This document shows, piece by piece, positions 19,278 to 28,987 of a DNA stretch of 64,000 nt. This DNA comes from Vicinamibacterales bacterium (GTDB lineage: Bacteria > Acidobacteriota > Vicinamibacteria > Vicinamibacterales > UBA8438). Position numbers and translations under genes: made by a program. How positions within the stretch are numbered: the first letter of the stretch is position 1; every line of letters starts with the position of its first letter. Where the stretch lies: positions 54,753-118,752 of the forward strand of contig CATQHX010000019.1 of the NCBI GenBank assembly GCA_958296065.1, read 5' to 3'. The notes under the pieces are model-generated. The model was not told the DNA's origin. It made no database searches and saw only the letters and a program-made list of their open reading frames with translations.

Positions 19278-20546
19278 CTAGAGTCCCGACAGGGTATCGG
19301 CCGGGGGCACGCGCGCGGCGCGGACAGCGGGATAGAAGGCGGCGACCACTGCGGTGACCAGGAGTCCGATCGTGGCCCAGCTCCAGGCAGGCACGTTGGT
19401 GCCTACGCGAAGTCTGGGCGTCAGCAGCGCACCCTCCAGCGTGACGTCTCCGAAGAGCCAGTCCAGGCTGACCGGCGTCATGTAGAACCACAGCATGGGT
19501 GGCGCTGCGAAAGCCGCGCCGACCGCGAGGCTGAGGGTGCCGATCGCCAGCGCCTCGTACAGCACGGAGCCCACCACCGACCAGGGTTTCGCGCCCAGCG
19601 CCAGCATGACCGCGAACTCCCGGCGGCGTTCGAACGTCGCCATCAGCATCGTGTTGGCGACGCCCAGGCAGGCGACCCCGAAGATGATGACGATGAATAT
19701 CCAGTACACGGAGTCGGCCAGTGCGAGATATCCGCTGAGCACGGGGTTGAGCTCGGTCCACGGCGCGACCACGATCCCCCGGTCGGCGATGTCGGGTACG
19801 GTCGCGAGGTATTCAGCGGTCGCGTCGGCGGCCGACGGATCGGCGGTCGCGATCGCGACTTCGTGTATCCGGCCCGGGTCGAGCGCCACGAAGTTCTGGA
19901 GATCGGCCAGCGGGACCACCGCGGTGCCCGCGTCGAACTCGATCAGCCCGGTGCGGAAGATGCCTGAAACGGTATAGAGATCGTTGGCCATCGACCCGTC
20001 CGCGGCGGAAGCGACGACGACGACCTCATCGTTCACACCGACCGCGAGTTGGCGGGACATCTCCTCGCCGACGACCAGCTCGTATTCGCCGGCGGCGGGC
20101 AGCCGGCCGGCGGCCAGCGGATCGAGGAAACGGGTGAGCGCGATCTCGCGTCCCGGGTCGACTCCCATCAGCACGCCAGCGCTCGTGGCAGCGCCGGAGC
20201 TGACGAGCCCGCTCGCGTACGCGCGCGGCGCTGCGGCCGCTACGGATGGCTCGGCAACGATCGTGAGGAGCAAGGCCTCGACGTCGGTTCCCTCACGCCC
20301 GCCGATGGTGTCGTACAGGCTCCGTTCGGGCCGGTAGCCGGCGTCGTGGAGCTCGATCTGTCCGCTGACCAGCGACGTCGCATTCTCGATCAGGTCGGCT
20401 ACCATGCCCTCGCCCCAACCGATCATGAACACCACGGCGAAGTAGCCGATCGCGAGGCCGAGCGCGGTAAGAGTGGTCCGCTTGCGATTCCGGCCCAGGT
20501 TGCGCCAGCCGATTCGCCACCACGGAGATGCGTTGGTCGTTGCCAT
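19278..20546 (-). CDS. FtsX/LolC-like ABC permease (first of pair)
   Basis: A 422-residue permease of the same organisation as its downstream neighbour: one segment at residues 30-50, a periplasmic domain, then three C-terminal segments with ANTMLMATFERRREFAVMLA. It starts three bases after the NHLM ABC transporter stop, so the pair belongs to the RiPP operon. It could form a LolCE-like heterodimer moving a lipophilic product or conferring immunity. The partner ATPase would have to come from elsewhere in the genome. Confidence 0.88.
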   Translation of the reverse strand: MATTNASPWWRIGWRNLGRNRKRTTLTALGLAIGYFAVVFMIGWGEGMVADLIENATSLVSGQIELHDAGYRPERSLYDTIGGREGTDVEALLLTIVAEPSVAAAAPRAYASGLVSSGAATSAGVLMGVDPGREIALTRFLDPLAAGRLPAAGEYELVVGEEMSRQLAVGVNDEVVVVASAADGSMANDLYTVSGIFRTGLIEFDAGTAVVPLADLQNFVALDPGRIHEVAIATADPSAADATAEYLATVPDIADRGIVVAPWTELNPVLSGYLALADSVYWIFIVIIFGVACLGVANTMLMATFERRREFAVMLALGAKPWSVVGSVLYEALAIGTLSLAVGAAFAAPPMLWFYMTPVSLDWLFGDVTLEGALLTPRLRVGTNVPAWSWATIGLLVTAVVAAFYPAVRAARVPPADTLSGL

Positions 20547-20549
20547 TGT

Positions 20550-23471
20550 TCAAGCCATTTGCCGGCGCACCAGGTCCCGAAAGGCGCCTTCGGTCGCCGA
20601 CAACTCTGCAAAGGACCCTTCCTGGACCACCTTTCCGGATCCCATCACGTAGATTCGGTCCGCCTTTCGCAACGTGGAAAGGCGGTGGGCGATGACGAGC
20701 CGCGTCGAGGTCAGGCGCGCAAGGTTGTCCATGACGTCGGACTGGCTGTCGTTGTCGAGCCAGTTCGTCGCCTCGTCGAGCAGCAGGATGCTGGGCTTGC
20801 GAAGCAGTGCCCGCGCGATCATGATGCGCTGGCTCTCGCCTCCCGACGTGACGGCCCCACCGGTGCCGACGGGCGTCAGCATGCCCATCGGCATCGCCGC
20901 GATCGCACGGTCGACGGCTGCGATCCGGGCCGCCTGCCACGCGTCCTCCTCGGTCACCTCTTCGTGATCGGAGACGATGTTGTCCCGGACGTCCTGCGGA
21001 TGGAGCCGCACGTCTTGCGGAACGGCGCCGATCTTCCTGCGCACCTGCTTGACGTTGAGGTGCCTCAGGTCGCGTCCGTCGTAATAGACCGCGCCCGAGG
21101 ACGGGTGTTCCAGACCCAGCGCAAGCCGGAACAGCGTGCTCTTGCCGGCCCCCGACTCCCCTGCGATGGCGACGAACTCGCCCGGACGGGCGCGAATCGA
21201 TACGTCGTCGAGGATCAGCGGACCGTCCGGCTCGTACCGGAACGTGACGTGGTCGAAGAGGATATCGCCGCCCAGCTCCCCGACAGGCTCTCCGGCGTCG
21301 GTTGTTTCGGGTCTCTCAGCGAGAAAGGGCTGTACCTGCTCGAGTGCCGGCAGGATGGAGGCGACGGCGCCGATTGACCTGTCGAGGCTGGCTACCGCCG
21401 CCTGGAACACCATGAACAGGGTGTAGACCGCGAGGAAGCCCCCGACCGAGAGCGTCTCCCGGTCCTGCAGAGTCACCGCCAAAAGCAGCGCGGCTCCGGC
21501 CAGGAACGGCAGCGCGGCTCCGAAGGCCTGCAGGTGCTCGTCGTGAGCGCCCAGCAAGGACTCCGCATTCTTCTGTTCACGGTAGTCCCGCGCCCAGACG
21601 GCAAAGGCCGACCCCTCTGCACCGTCGACCCGCAGCTTGGAGATGCCGTTGACGAGCTGAAACAGTCGGCCGGCCACACTCTGGACGGCACGGATTACCC
21701 GGCCGTGGGCGGAGATCTGCCGCAGGCTGAACATCACTGTCAGGATCAGGGACAGGAGGCCGACCGCGGCGGTCACGCCGCCCAGAGTCGCGTCGTAGAG
21801 GACGATGAGAAGCAGCGCGGGCAACAGGAAAATGACCGACAGCGCCGCGTTGGCGACCACCCCGTGCACGGCGTCCCGAAGATTCTGGAGCGCCATGCCC
21901 CGCATGCCGAGCTCGCCGGCCGGGTAGCGGTGCAGGACACGGGGAGGCAGCCGCAGCAAGCGGTCCCAGAACGCGGCCTCGATGCGGGACAAGCCGCGCC
22001 CTTCGAGGCGCATCAGCGCCATTCCGCGCAGGATGTTCAGCAGTGCTCCGATCACGGCGAAGGCGCCTAGCACGGCAGTCGACACAAGCAGCAGGCCGCG
22101 ATCCCGGGTCGGGACGACCTCTTCCGCGATGAAGCCCAGCAGCACCGCAGGCAGCAGGATGACCAGGCCGCCGAGCAATCCGGTCACCACCAGTCGCAGG
22201 AAGTCCGTCGTCAGACCGCTCCGGGCGAGTCGGACCAGGTCCCGGGGCCCCGCACCCGCGGACGGCAGCGGCCGATAGAAGGACCAGGCGTCGGCACGGA
22301 GCGATTCCGCGCGCTCGGCCGTGACTCTCGCGCTGCGTTGCCGGCCCGGGTCCACTTCCCGATAGGCACCGAGCGCGCCCGGCAACAGCGCCACGGGGCG
22401 GCCGTCGTTCGCCCTGAACGCCAGCAGCGCGCCGCTGTCGCCCAGCCACCACTGGTCTTCCGCGGTCAGCCGTACCCGCCGGCCGCGCACGCCGGATGCA
22501 TCCAGAACGTCACCCAGGACGATGCCGGCATCGGGCTCGTCCGACCCGGTGGGCCATTTGAAGTCGATTCCCTCGTGCCGGCCGACAACTCGCAGCGCCG
22601 TGAGCAGGGCCGGATCGTCACGGTTCGCGCTTTTCGCCTCCAGCAGGCCGTACAGATTGAACAGGCTCCGCCGGGCGCTCTCCTCGGCGGTGCGAGGGCT
22701 GGTGGCCCGCGCCCGCTCGATGTTGGCCTGGTCGACCGCGGTCAGGCCGCGGTTGAGTCGCTCCAGGGTGAGCGCGACCGCGTGGAAGTGCGCGAGGGCG
22801 GGCAGCAAGCGGTTCTGTTCGGCGAGGTCCTCCGAGGACCAGGCGGAGAGCCGCACTTCCTCCACCAGGATGAGCCAGCTCGCGGGCGTGAGTGCGATCG
22901 CGCCAATGTCGGTCTCTTCCGCGCGTCCCTCCGCCGGGTCGACCAGGCCCATGAACAGCCCCGTCCCCCTCGGCGGCGTCGCCACCCACACTACTCCGCG
23001 CCGCGCCGACAGCGTGCCCCGCCGCGCGGCCGGAGTCCGTGCGGGTTCGACGCGTTCGTCCGTTCGTGGCTGATGCGCGACGTCCCGAGACAACACGGCG
23101 GACATGTCCATGAGCCAAGCGTCGATCTGCTCCGCCAGCTCCCCGTTCGCAATCGCGCCCAGCGAGGCGACCGGTAGACGCCGCAGCACAGTGCCGGGCA
23201 ACCCCTTGGCGGTCAGGCCGAGGGTCGTCTTGCCGTGCTCCGGCGCCACGCCCGGCAGAAGGCGACCGGACCGGGCGCGCAGCAGGTGTTGGCGCGCCGA
23301 TTGCTCAGCCCCGTTCCGGTGCTCGGCCAGGAACAGGTCGACCGCGCCCCGCTCGATGAGCCAGACGGTCTGCGGATCGCCCATGTCCACAGGCAGATTG
23401 CCGGCACAGGGCACGGCCGTTCCCGATTCGGCGGCGATTTCGCCGAGCGTGCGTCGTTCCGGAGTCGTCAT
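20550..23471 (-). CDS. NHLM-type ABC exporter, permease-ATPase with long N-terminal domain
   Basis: A 973-residue half-transporter. The first 400 or so residues are a soluble region without a peptidase motif, followed by a six-helix ABC permease and an ATPase with AGESGAGKSTLFRLALGL (Walker A), TSGGESQRIMIARAL (signature) and SILLLDEAT (Walker B). Large N-terminal domain and position match the second ABC protein of NHLP/NHLM export systems, which pairs with the C39-containing exporter next to it. The signature has SGGES instead of SGGQ. It begins 20 bases after the C39-ABC gene. Confidence 0.9.
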   Translation of the reverse strand: MTTPERRTLGEIAAESGTAVPCAGNLPVDMGDPQTVWLIERGAVDLFLAEHRNGAEQSARQHLLRARSGRLLPGVAPEHGKTTLGLTAKGLPGTVLRRLPVASLGAIANGELAEQIDAWLMDMSAVLSRDVAHQPRTDERVEPARTPAARRGTLSARRGVVWVATPPRGTGLFMGLVDPAEGRAEETDIGAIALTPASWLILVEEVRLSAWSSEDLAEQNRLLPALAHFHAVALTLERLNRGLTAVDQANIERARATSPRTAEESARRSLFNLYGLLEAKSANRDDPALLTALRVVGRHEGIDFKWPTGSDEPDAGIVLGDVLDASGVRGRRVRLTAEDQWWLGDSGALLAFRANDGRPVALLPGALGAYREVDPGRQRSARVTAERAESLRADAWSFYRPLPSAGAGPRDLVRLARSGLTTDFLRLVVTGLLGGLVILLPAVLLGFIAEEVVPTRDRGLLLVSTAVLGAFAVIGALLNILRGMALMRLEGRGLSRIEAAFWDRLLRLPPRVLHRYPAGELGMRGMALQNLRDAVHGVVANAALSVIFLLPALLLIVLYDATLGGVTAAVGLLSLILTVMFSLRQISAHGRVIRAVQSVAGRLFQLVNGISKLRVDGAEGSAFAVWARDYREQKNAESLLGAHDEHLQAFGAALPFLAGAALLLAVTLQDRETLSVGGFLAVYTLFMVFQAAVASLDRSIGAVASILPALEQVQPFLAERPETTDAGEPVGELGGDILFDHVTFRYEPDGPLILDDVSIRARPGEFVAIAGESGAGKSTLFRLALGLEHPSSGAVYYDGRDLRHLNVKQVRRKIGAVPQDVRLHPQDVRDNIVSDHEEVTEEDAWQAARIAAVDRAIAAMPMGMLTPVGTGGAVTSGGESQRIMIARALLRKPSILLLDEATNWLDNDSQSDVMDNLARLTSTRLVIAHRLSTLRKADRIYVMGSGKVVQEGSFAELSATEGAFRDLVRRQMA

Positions 23472-23491
23472 CGCTACGGCGCAGTCTCCTA

Positions 23492-25714
23492 CTAGCCGGC
23501 GCGGACGAGCCGGCAGTAGGAGCCGTCCTCGTCCGCCATCAGTTCGTCGTGGGTGCCGCGCTGCACCGCCACCCCGTTCTCGAGAACGATGATCTGGTCG
23601 CAGTCGCGGACCGTACTCAGCCGGTGCGCGACGATCAGGCAACTGACCCCCCGGCGCCTGAGCGCATCGTCGACACGCTCTTCGGTCGCGGCGTCGAGAG
23701 CGCTCGTCGCCTCGTCCAGAATCAGCACGGTCGGATTGCTCACCAGGGCCCGAGCGATTTCCAGGCGCTGCCGCTGACCGCCGCTGAAGTTCGCCCCGCC
23801 TTCGTCGACCTGCGTCCGATAGCCGAGCGGTCGACCGAGGATCTCGTCGTGGATGCAGGCGTCCCGGGCCGCGGCCACCACGTCGTCGTCGGGGACGGCG
23901 CTGTTCCACAGGGTGATGTTGTCGCGCACCGTCGCGGAGAAGAGGACGATGTGCTGGTCCACCAGCGACAGGGAGCGCGACATCACCTCCTCGGGAATTT
24001 CCTGCCGTGGACGGCCGTCAATCAGGATTTCGCCGGACCAGGGTTGGCGGATGCCGGCGACGAGGGCCGACAGTGTCGATTTGCCGGATCCGCTCGGGCC
24101 AACCACCGCGACTCGCTGGCCGGGCTCGATCTTCAGATTGAAGTCCTCGATCAACGGTGGCCGGCCCCGGCTGTAGCCGAAGGCCACGCCGCGCAGTTCC
24201 ACCTGGCCGGCCAGCCGCAGCCGCCCGTTCATCGTGGCGATACCTGGCGATGCATGGCGCCGGCGCGCCAGGTTCGGGTCCTCCGCGGCCTCCGTGATGT
24301 CCTCCAGGCGCTGCAGGTCGGTATCGATTGCCTGGCGCTCGTCGGCGAACTCGACGAAGCGTCCGATCGGCGCCAGGAACATGGCCGCCACGATGTAGAA
24401 CCCCGCCAGCTCGCCCAGGGTCAACTCGCCGGCCATCACCTGGTTCGCCCCGACCGCCAGTACCGCCGCGTTGCACAGCATCATGAAGAGCTCCGGAAGC
24501 GCCGCGTTGACATGGCTGAGCTCCGAGAATCGCTGCCGTGCGGCGAGCTCGCGGGCCTGATGGCCGCTCCAGCGGGAGAAGAAGCCGTCGTCCGCGGCCG
24601 TTATCCGCAAGTTGTCCGTGTGGTGCAACATCAACATGCCGATACCGACCAGCAACCCCTGCTCGCCGCGCAACGCATGGCTCTTTTCGGTCCGGAGGCG
24701 CGTGATGACGCGTGCGATCGTTGCGTTCAGCACGGCCAGGCCCAGGACGACCAGGCCCAGCGTCGGGTCGTATGCCAGCATGACGGCCAGGAACACCGCG
24801 CTCATCGCGACCTCGATAAGCACCCCCAGAACATGGTCCGCCAGACCCTTGGCAATCTTGTCGATGGACAGAAGGCGAGCGGCCAGTTCGCCCGCCAGCC
24901 GCTGGCTGAAGTACGTCACCGGCAGCCGCAGCAGGTGAGACAGGCAACGATTCGCGGCGACAACCGAGATCCGGATGGCCAGGCGTCGCAGACACCGCTG
25001 CTTCAGCCAGTTGAGCACGTAGACCAGCCCGGCGGCGGCAACCATCATGCCGATCAGGAACGGACCCCACGGTTCGTTCTCGCCCAGGACCCGATCCACG
25101 TACGTGCTCACCACTGCCGGCGTCACGAAGGCCAGGACGGCCAGCATCAGCCCGCACGCCACCGTGAAGGCCAGCGCTCCCCAGGCGCCCCGAAACCAGA
25201 GCGGGATACGTTGCAGGATGTGGGTCCGGGCGCCTCCGGGGCGAAACCTCGGTCCGCACTCGAATTGCAGCGCAATTCCCGTGAAGCCCTTGCCGAACTC
25301 TTTCGCGGAGAGCACGCGTCGGCCCATGGCCGGGTCGTTCAGAAAGAACCGCTCGTCGTCGAAGCCTTCCAGGATGAGGAAGTGATTGAACTCCCAGAAC
25401 AGAACGAGGGGAAGCGGCCGCTTGCCGAGTTGCTGGACTTCCAGGTACAGGCCGGTGCACTCGAGGCCGTAGTGCCTGGCGGCCCGCGAGAGACCCGCAG
25501 CGGTGGAGCCGTCGCGGCCGACTTCGCACCTGTCGCGCAGATCGGGGAGCGGGACCCAGCGGCCGAAGTACGCGAGCACGCTGGCGAGGCACGCGGCGCC
25601 GCACTCGGTGGCGTGCATCTGCATCTGCAGCGGCGTGGTCACGCGTCGTTTTCCGTGCGCAGTCGCGTGGGCAGCGCTCGAGCCGGTCGATAGCGTAGGG
25701 GAGGCCGACGACAT
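23492..25714 (-). CDS. NHLM-type peptidase C39/ABC exporter
   Basis: A 740-residue exporter that should cleave the leader after its double glycine and export the product. The N-terminal C39 peptidase has C38 (TECGAACLASVL), H111 (EFNHFLILEG) and D127 (LNDPAMG). Six membrane segments and an ATPase follow, with VVGPSGSGKSTLSALV, the signature FSGGQRQRLEIARAL and Walker B TVLILDEATSALD. The start ATG directly abuts the stop of the HlyD-like gene. All catalytic residues are present. The cognate substrate is the GG leader encoded at 9654. Confidence 0.94.
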   Translation of the reverse strand: MSSASPTLSTGSSAAHATAHGKRRVTTPLQMQMHATECGAACLASVLAYFGRWVPLPDLRDRCEVGRDGSTAAGLSRAARHYGLECTGLYLEVQQLGKRPLPLVLFWEFNHFLILEGFDDERFFLNDPAMGRRVLSAKEFGKGFTGIALQFECGPRFRPGGARTHILQRIPLWFRGAWGALAFTVACGLMLAVLAFVTPAVVSTYVDRVLGENEPWGPFLIGMMVAAAGLVYVLNWLKQRCLRRLAIRISVVAANRCLSHLLRLPVTYFSQRLAGELAARLLSIDKIAKGLADHVLGVLIEVAMSAVFLAVMLAYDPTLGLVVLGLAVLNATIARVITRLRTEKSHALRGEQGLLVGIGMLMLHHTDNLRITAADDGFFSRWSGHQARELAARQRFSELSHVNAALPELFMMLCNAAVLAVGANQVMAGELTLGELAGFYIVAAMFLAPIGRFVEFADERQAIDTDLQRLEDITEAAEDPNLARRRHASPGIATMNGRLRLAGQVELRGVAFGYSRGRPPLIEDFNLKIEPGQRVAVVGPSGSGKSTLSALVAGIRQPWSGEILIDGRPRQEIPEEVMSRSLSLVDQHIVLFSATVRDNITLWNSAVPDDDVVAAARDACIHDEILGRPLGYRTQVDEGGANFSGGQRQRLEIARALVSNPTVLILDEATSALDAATEERVDDALRRRGVSCLIVAHRLSTVRDCDQIIVLENGVAVQRGTHDELMADEDGSYCRLVRAG

Positions 25715-26671
25715 TCAGGACAGTCCTATGTCGAAAAGCTCGGCCGGCGACTGGCGGCCGAGAACGATGCGAACCCGGGACGGCGTACCGTCGGGCAGGG
25801 AGAGCGCCGCCGCGTCGTGGAGCACGACATCGACCCGCCGGCCGGGCTCCGCGAGCGCCGGTCCCAACTCCGCCAGCCAGTCGGGCAGCGGTCCCGGGCT
25901 GACGGCGGCGACCCTCCCCGGGAGGCGGCGCGTCCCGCCGTCCGGTGTCGCCACGTCGATCGAAGCACGCATGCCGGGTTGGATGCGTCGCGCCACGCGC
26001 GGGGCGACCTGCAGAACCGCCCGCGGCGCCCGTTCCCGTGAGTCCCGGATCTGGGCGACCGCGGAGCCGGCGGACAGGTAGTCCCCGGGGGCAGATCGCA
26101 AGGCCGTGACCTCGCCCGCGATCTGGCTGACGATGCGTTCCCTCGTGGAACGCCGGGCCTCCAGTTGCAGCAACGCCACGCGGGCAGCGGCCAGTCGAGA
26201 GAGCAGGTCGCTGCCGCCGGCTGCCGGTCCGGTCTCCGCCTCCAGCAGCTCTATCCGGTCGCGCAGCGCCGCCGTCTCGCGTGCGAGTTCAGGCACGGTC
26301 TGCCTGGCGATCGGATCCCCGGCCTCGACGCGATCTCCGGGAGACACCAGGAACTCCCCGAGATGCCCGGTCTCGGTCGCCACGATGTCGTAGCGGGCGC
26401 CCGGCGCCACGAGCACGCCGTCGATCGTCACGTCGCGGACGACACTGCCGAAGAACATCCAGGTCACGAGTGTCAGCAGCAGCAGACCGATTCCGGTCAG
26501 GATGATGCGCTCGTGCGGCGCCGTCACTCGCAGAAGATGATCGAGTTGCTGCCGCTGGTTCTTGTTGGCCAGTGCCTGCCGCCGGAACGGGCTACTGAAC
26601 ACGCCCCCGGGTCCCGAACTTGCGCGCGCGGCGCCCGCCGGGTCGTTGTTGCCCTTAACGGATTCGGTCAT
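25715..26671 (-). CDS. HlyD-family adaptor of the NHLM export system
   Basis: A 318-residue membrane fusion protein. A cytoplasmic N-terminus of about 55 residues precedes one membrane segment (IILTGIGLLLLTLVTWMFFG). Then come a lipoyl/barrel region (IVATETGHLGEFLVSPGDRV), a coiled coil (ARETAALRDRIELLEAE) and a C-terminal beta domain. It is the first gene of the minus-strand RiPP operon and directly precedes the C39 exporter, as in NHLM systems. No strong Shine-Dalgarno is seen. Confidence 0.88.
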   Translation of the reverse strand: MTESVKGNNDPAGAARASSGPGGVFSSPFRRQALANKNQRQQLDHLLRVTAPHERIILTGIGLLLLTLVTWMFFGSVVRDVTIDGVLVAPGARYDIVATETGHLGEFLVSPGDRVEAGDPIARQTVPELARETAALRDRIELLEAETGPAAGGSDLLSRLAAARVALLQLEARRSTRERIVSQIAGEVTALRSAPGDYLSAGSAVAQIRDSRERAPRAVLQVAPRVARRIQPGMRASIDVATPDGGTRRLPGRVAAVSPGPLPDWLAELGPALAEPGRRVDVVLHDAAALSLPDGTPSRVRIVLGRQSPAELFDIGLS

Positions 26672-26796
26672 TGACGTTAACAGATCTGGTCTCGCCTGTT
26701 ATTATAGCGGTTGCACGAATACACAATACGTGGACTGGCTAATCGCTGAAATCGGAACGCGCCGCGGCTGGCGCCGGCTGGCGAGGTCTGACGGAG
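26672..26796. promoter_or_regulatory. Divergent promoter region between RiPP operon and idi/efflux operon
   Basis: This is the only gap of note between two long divergent operons. On the minus strand a perfect TATAAT lies at 26706-26701, 30 bases before the HlyD-like start, giving a very short leader; no clear -35 is seen. On the plus strand TTGACG occurs at 26672-26677 and an AT-rich run TTATTATA near 26700, but spacing to a -10 is poor. Shared control of both operons is possible. Confidence 0.5.
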
Positions 26797-27321
26797 ATGC
26801 AGGAATCGGACACGCTCCTGATTGCGGTCGATGTGCACGACCGTGAGGCGGGAGTCGTCGACAAGATGACGGCTCATCGGGAGGGGATCCTGCACCGCGC
26901 GTTCTCCATCTTCGTCTTCGACGAGGTCGACCGCCTGCTGCTGCAGCGACGGGCGGCCGGCAAGTACCACTCGGGCGGGCTCTGGTCCAATACCTGCTGC
27001 AGCCACCCGCGCGCCGGCGAGTCCCTGCTCGATGCCGCCCACCGCCGGCTGGGCGAGGAGATGGGCTTCGACTGTTCGCTTCAGCCCGTATTCGGGTTCG
27101 TCTACAGGGCGGCGCTGGACGCCGGGCTGGTGGAGCACGAGTACGACCACGTTCTTGTTGGACGTTTCCGGGGAACTCCCGCTCCCGACGCCCGCGAGGT
27201 GGACGAGTGGAAGTGGGAACACGTTCCGGCGGTCCAATCGCAGCTCGCCGCAGGCCCCGAGGCGTTCACCGCGTGGTTCAAGCTCGCGCTCGACGGACTT
27301 CTCGCACGCCGAGCCTGCTAG
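26797..27321 (+). CDS. idi: Isopentenyl-diphosphate delta-isomerase, type I
   Basis: A 174-residue Nudix-fold enzyme interconverting IPP and DMAPP. The signatures are LLLQRRAAGKYHSGGLWSNT, CCSHPRAGE with the catalytic cysteine, the Nudix-like RLGEEMGF, and EHEYDHVLVGRF with the metal-binding glutamates. The length fits bacterial type I enzymes. It is the first gene of a + strand operon and ends five bases before the outer-membrane efflux gene. Its place beside a RiPP cluster and an efflux pump suggests provision of DMAPP for a specialised product. Confidence 0.95.
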   Translation: MQESDTLLIAVDVHDREAGVVDKMTAHREGILHRAFSIFVFDEVDRLLLQRRAAGKYHSGGLWSNTCCSHPRAGESLLDAAHRRLGEEMGFDCSLQPVFGFVYRAALDAGLVEHEYDHVLVGRFRGTPAPDAREVDEWKWEHVPAVQSQLAAGPEAFTAWFKLALDGLLARRAC

Positions 27322-27325
27322 CACC

Positions 27326-28987
27326 GTGGCAGAACAAGACAACGCCGCGCGTCGGCCTCGGGCCAGTCAGTTGCGCCCGCTAAGTCCGATCGGCCGAGCC
27401 CTCGGTTCCGGTTTGCGATTGTCGTCCGCGCGGCGATGGAGCCGGTTCGCGGCTGCATTCGGCCGGCATCTGCTGTTCGTGGCGACCATCCTCTGTCACG
27501 CTTGCGCGTTGGCGCCCGAGCCGGCGCTCCCGGAGCTGGCGCCCGAGCCGGTTCCCGAGTTGCCCGGCAGCTTCGCGGAGAGTTCCCGGACCGGCGCGCA
27601 CGAGCCGCTGGAATGGTGGCGGGCCTTTGCCGATCCGGTGCTCGACGAGGTGGTCGACACGGTGCTCGCCTCCAACTTCGACATCGCGGAGGCGGTCGCG
27701 CGAGTACAGCAGGCGCGAGTGAGGGCCCGTCTCGCCGAGGCGGCGATCCTGCCGAGCGTCCGCGCGCGGGCGGGCGCCGACAGCTTCGACGTGCCCATCA
27801 ACGCCGGCATCGGCGCGCAGCTTCAGGAGCTGGGGCTGGAGGACCTGCTGGGCGACGCGGCCGGGGGCATCACGCTGCCGGAGCGGCTCGGCTTGACCAC
27901 GTACGCGTTGAGCGCCGACTTCGCGTACGAGCTCGACTTCTGGGACCGTGTTCGCCATTCGTCGCTCGCGGCGGGAGCCGAGCTGCTGGCTTCCGAGTCG
28001 GACGTCCAAGCCGCCCGCATCGGGGTGGTGGCCGAAGCAATCACGGCCTACTTCGACATCGTCGATCTCCGGCGGCAGATCGAGATCGCCCGCGAAACGG
28101 TGGACGTGCTGGAGGAGCGCGAGCGGCTGGTGGAGGCCCGCTACGGCCGCGGACTGACCGATTCGCTGGGCCTGTACCGGGTGCGCCAGGACCTCCGCAA
28201 CACGCAGGCAGGCCTGCCCCAACTCGACGATCGTCTGGCTGCGGCCGAGGTGCGGCTGGCGGCGCTTATGGGCGGCTATCGGGAGGACGTGGACGAGTTG
28301 CTCCCGAATGCACCGGGTCAGCCGCCGGTGGCTGACCCGGTGCCGGTGGGAGTTCCGGCCGATCTTCTGCTGCAGCGGCCGGACCTGCTGGCGGCGGGAC
28401 ACCGCCTGGAGGCGGCGGGCCACGAGATAGAGGCGCGCCGCGCGGAGCTGAGGCCCTCGCTCTCGTTGTCGGGCTCGATCGGACTCCAGACGACCGACAT
28501 CGGCGGGATCTTCAACGTGCAGCAGTGGTTCGGCAACCTGCTCTCGAGCCTGCTCGCGCCGGTCTTCGACGGCGGCCGGTTGGCCGGCAACGTGGCGCTG
28601 GCCCACACCCGCTTCAACGAACTGGCCGCCGCCTACGGGCGGACGGTTGTGACGGCGGTCAACGAGGTGGAGGCGGCCCTGGCCGGACTGCGGAACCAGG
28701 GCCGGCGCCATGCGTTCCTTTCAGCCCGGCGGGAGGAGGCTCAGGCGACCCTGGCTCTGAGATCGCAACGCTACCGGTCGGGAGTCGGTGGCTACGCGGA
28801 CTTCCTGGACGCGTCGCGCACGCTGCTCGACGTGGAGTCCGCACTCGCTGGCTGCGAGCGGAATCTGGCCCTGGCCCGGCTCGCCGTGCACCGCGCACTG
28901 GGAGGCGCCTGGACCGCCCCGGACCGGGTCGCCGGAGAGTCGCTGGCCGCAGCGATCCTGCCGGAAGAGGGCGGGAGGAACAGATGA
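27326..28987 (+). CDS. Outer-membrane efflux protein (NodT/TolC family)
   Basis: A 553-residue protein from a GTG at 27326, although a start nearer the hydrophobic signal (LLFVATILCHACALAP, residues about 50-65) is equally possible. Two cysteines in that stretch could be a lipobox, as in NodT lipoproteins. Two OEP repeats follow, with the typical coils VLASNFDIAEAVARVQQARV and LGLYRVRQDLRNTQAGL, and RADLLLQRPDL-like PADLLLQRPDLLAAGHRLEA. It is coupled to the adaptor gene by an ATGA overlap. Confidence 0.9.
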   Translation: MAEQDNAARRPRASQLRPLSPIGRALGSGLRLSSARRWSRFAAAFGRHLLFVATILCHACALAPEPALPELAPEPVPELPGSFAESSRTGAHEPLEWWRAFADPVLDEVVDTVLASNFDIAEAVARVQQARVRARLAEAAILPSVRARAGADSFDVPINAGIGAQLQELGLEDLLGDAAGGITLPERLGLTTYALSADFAYELDFWDRVRHSSLAAGAELLASESDVQAARIGVVAEAITAYFDIVDLRRQIEIARETVDVLEERERLVEARYGRGLTDSLGLYRVRQDLRNTQAGLPQLDDRLAAAEVRLAALMGGYREDVDELLPNAPGQPPVADPVPVGVPADLLLQRPDLLAAGHRLEAAGHEIEARRAELRPSLSLSGSIGLQTTDIGGIFNVQQWFGNLLSSLLAPVFDGGRLAGNVALAHTRFNELAAAYGRTVVTAVNEVEAALAGLRNQGRRHAFLSARREEAQATLALRSQRYRSGVGGYADFLDASRTLLDVESALAGCERNLALARLAVHRALGGAWTAPDRVAGESLAAAILPEEGGRNR

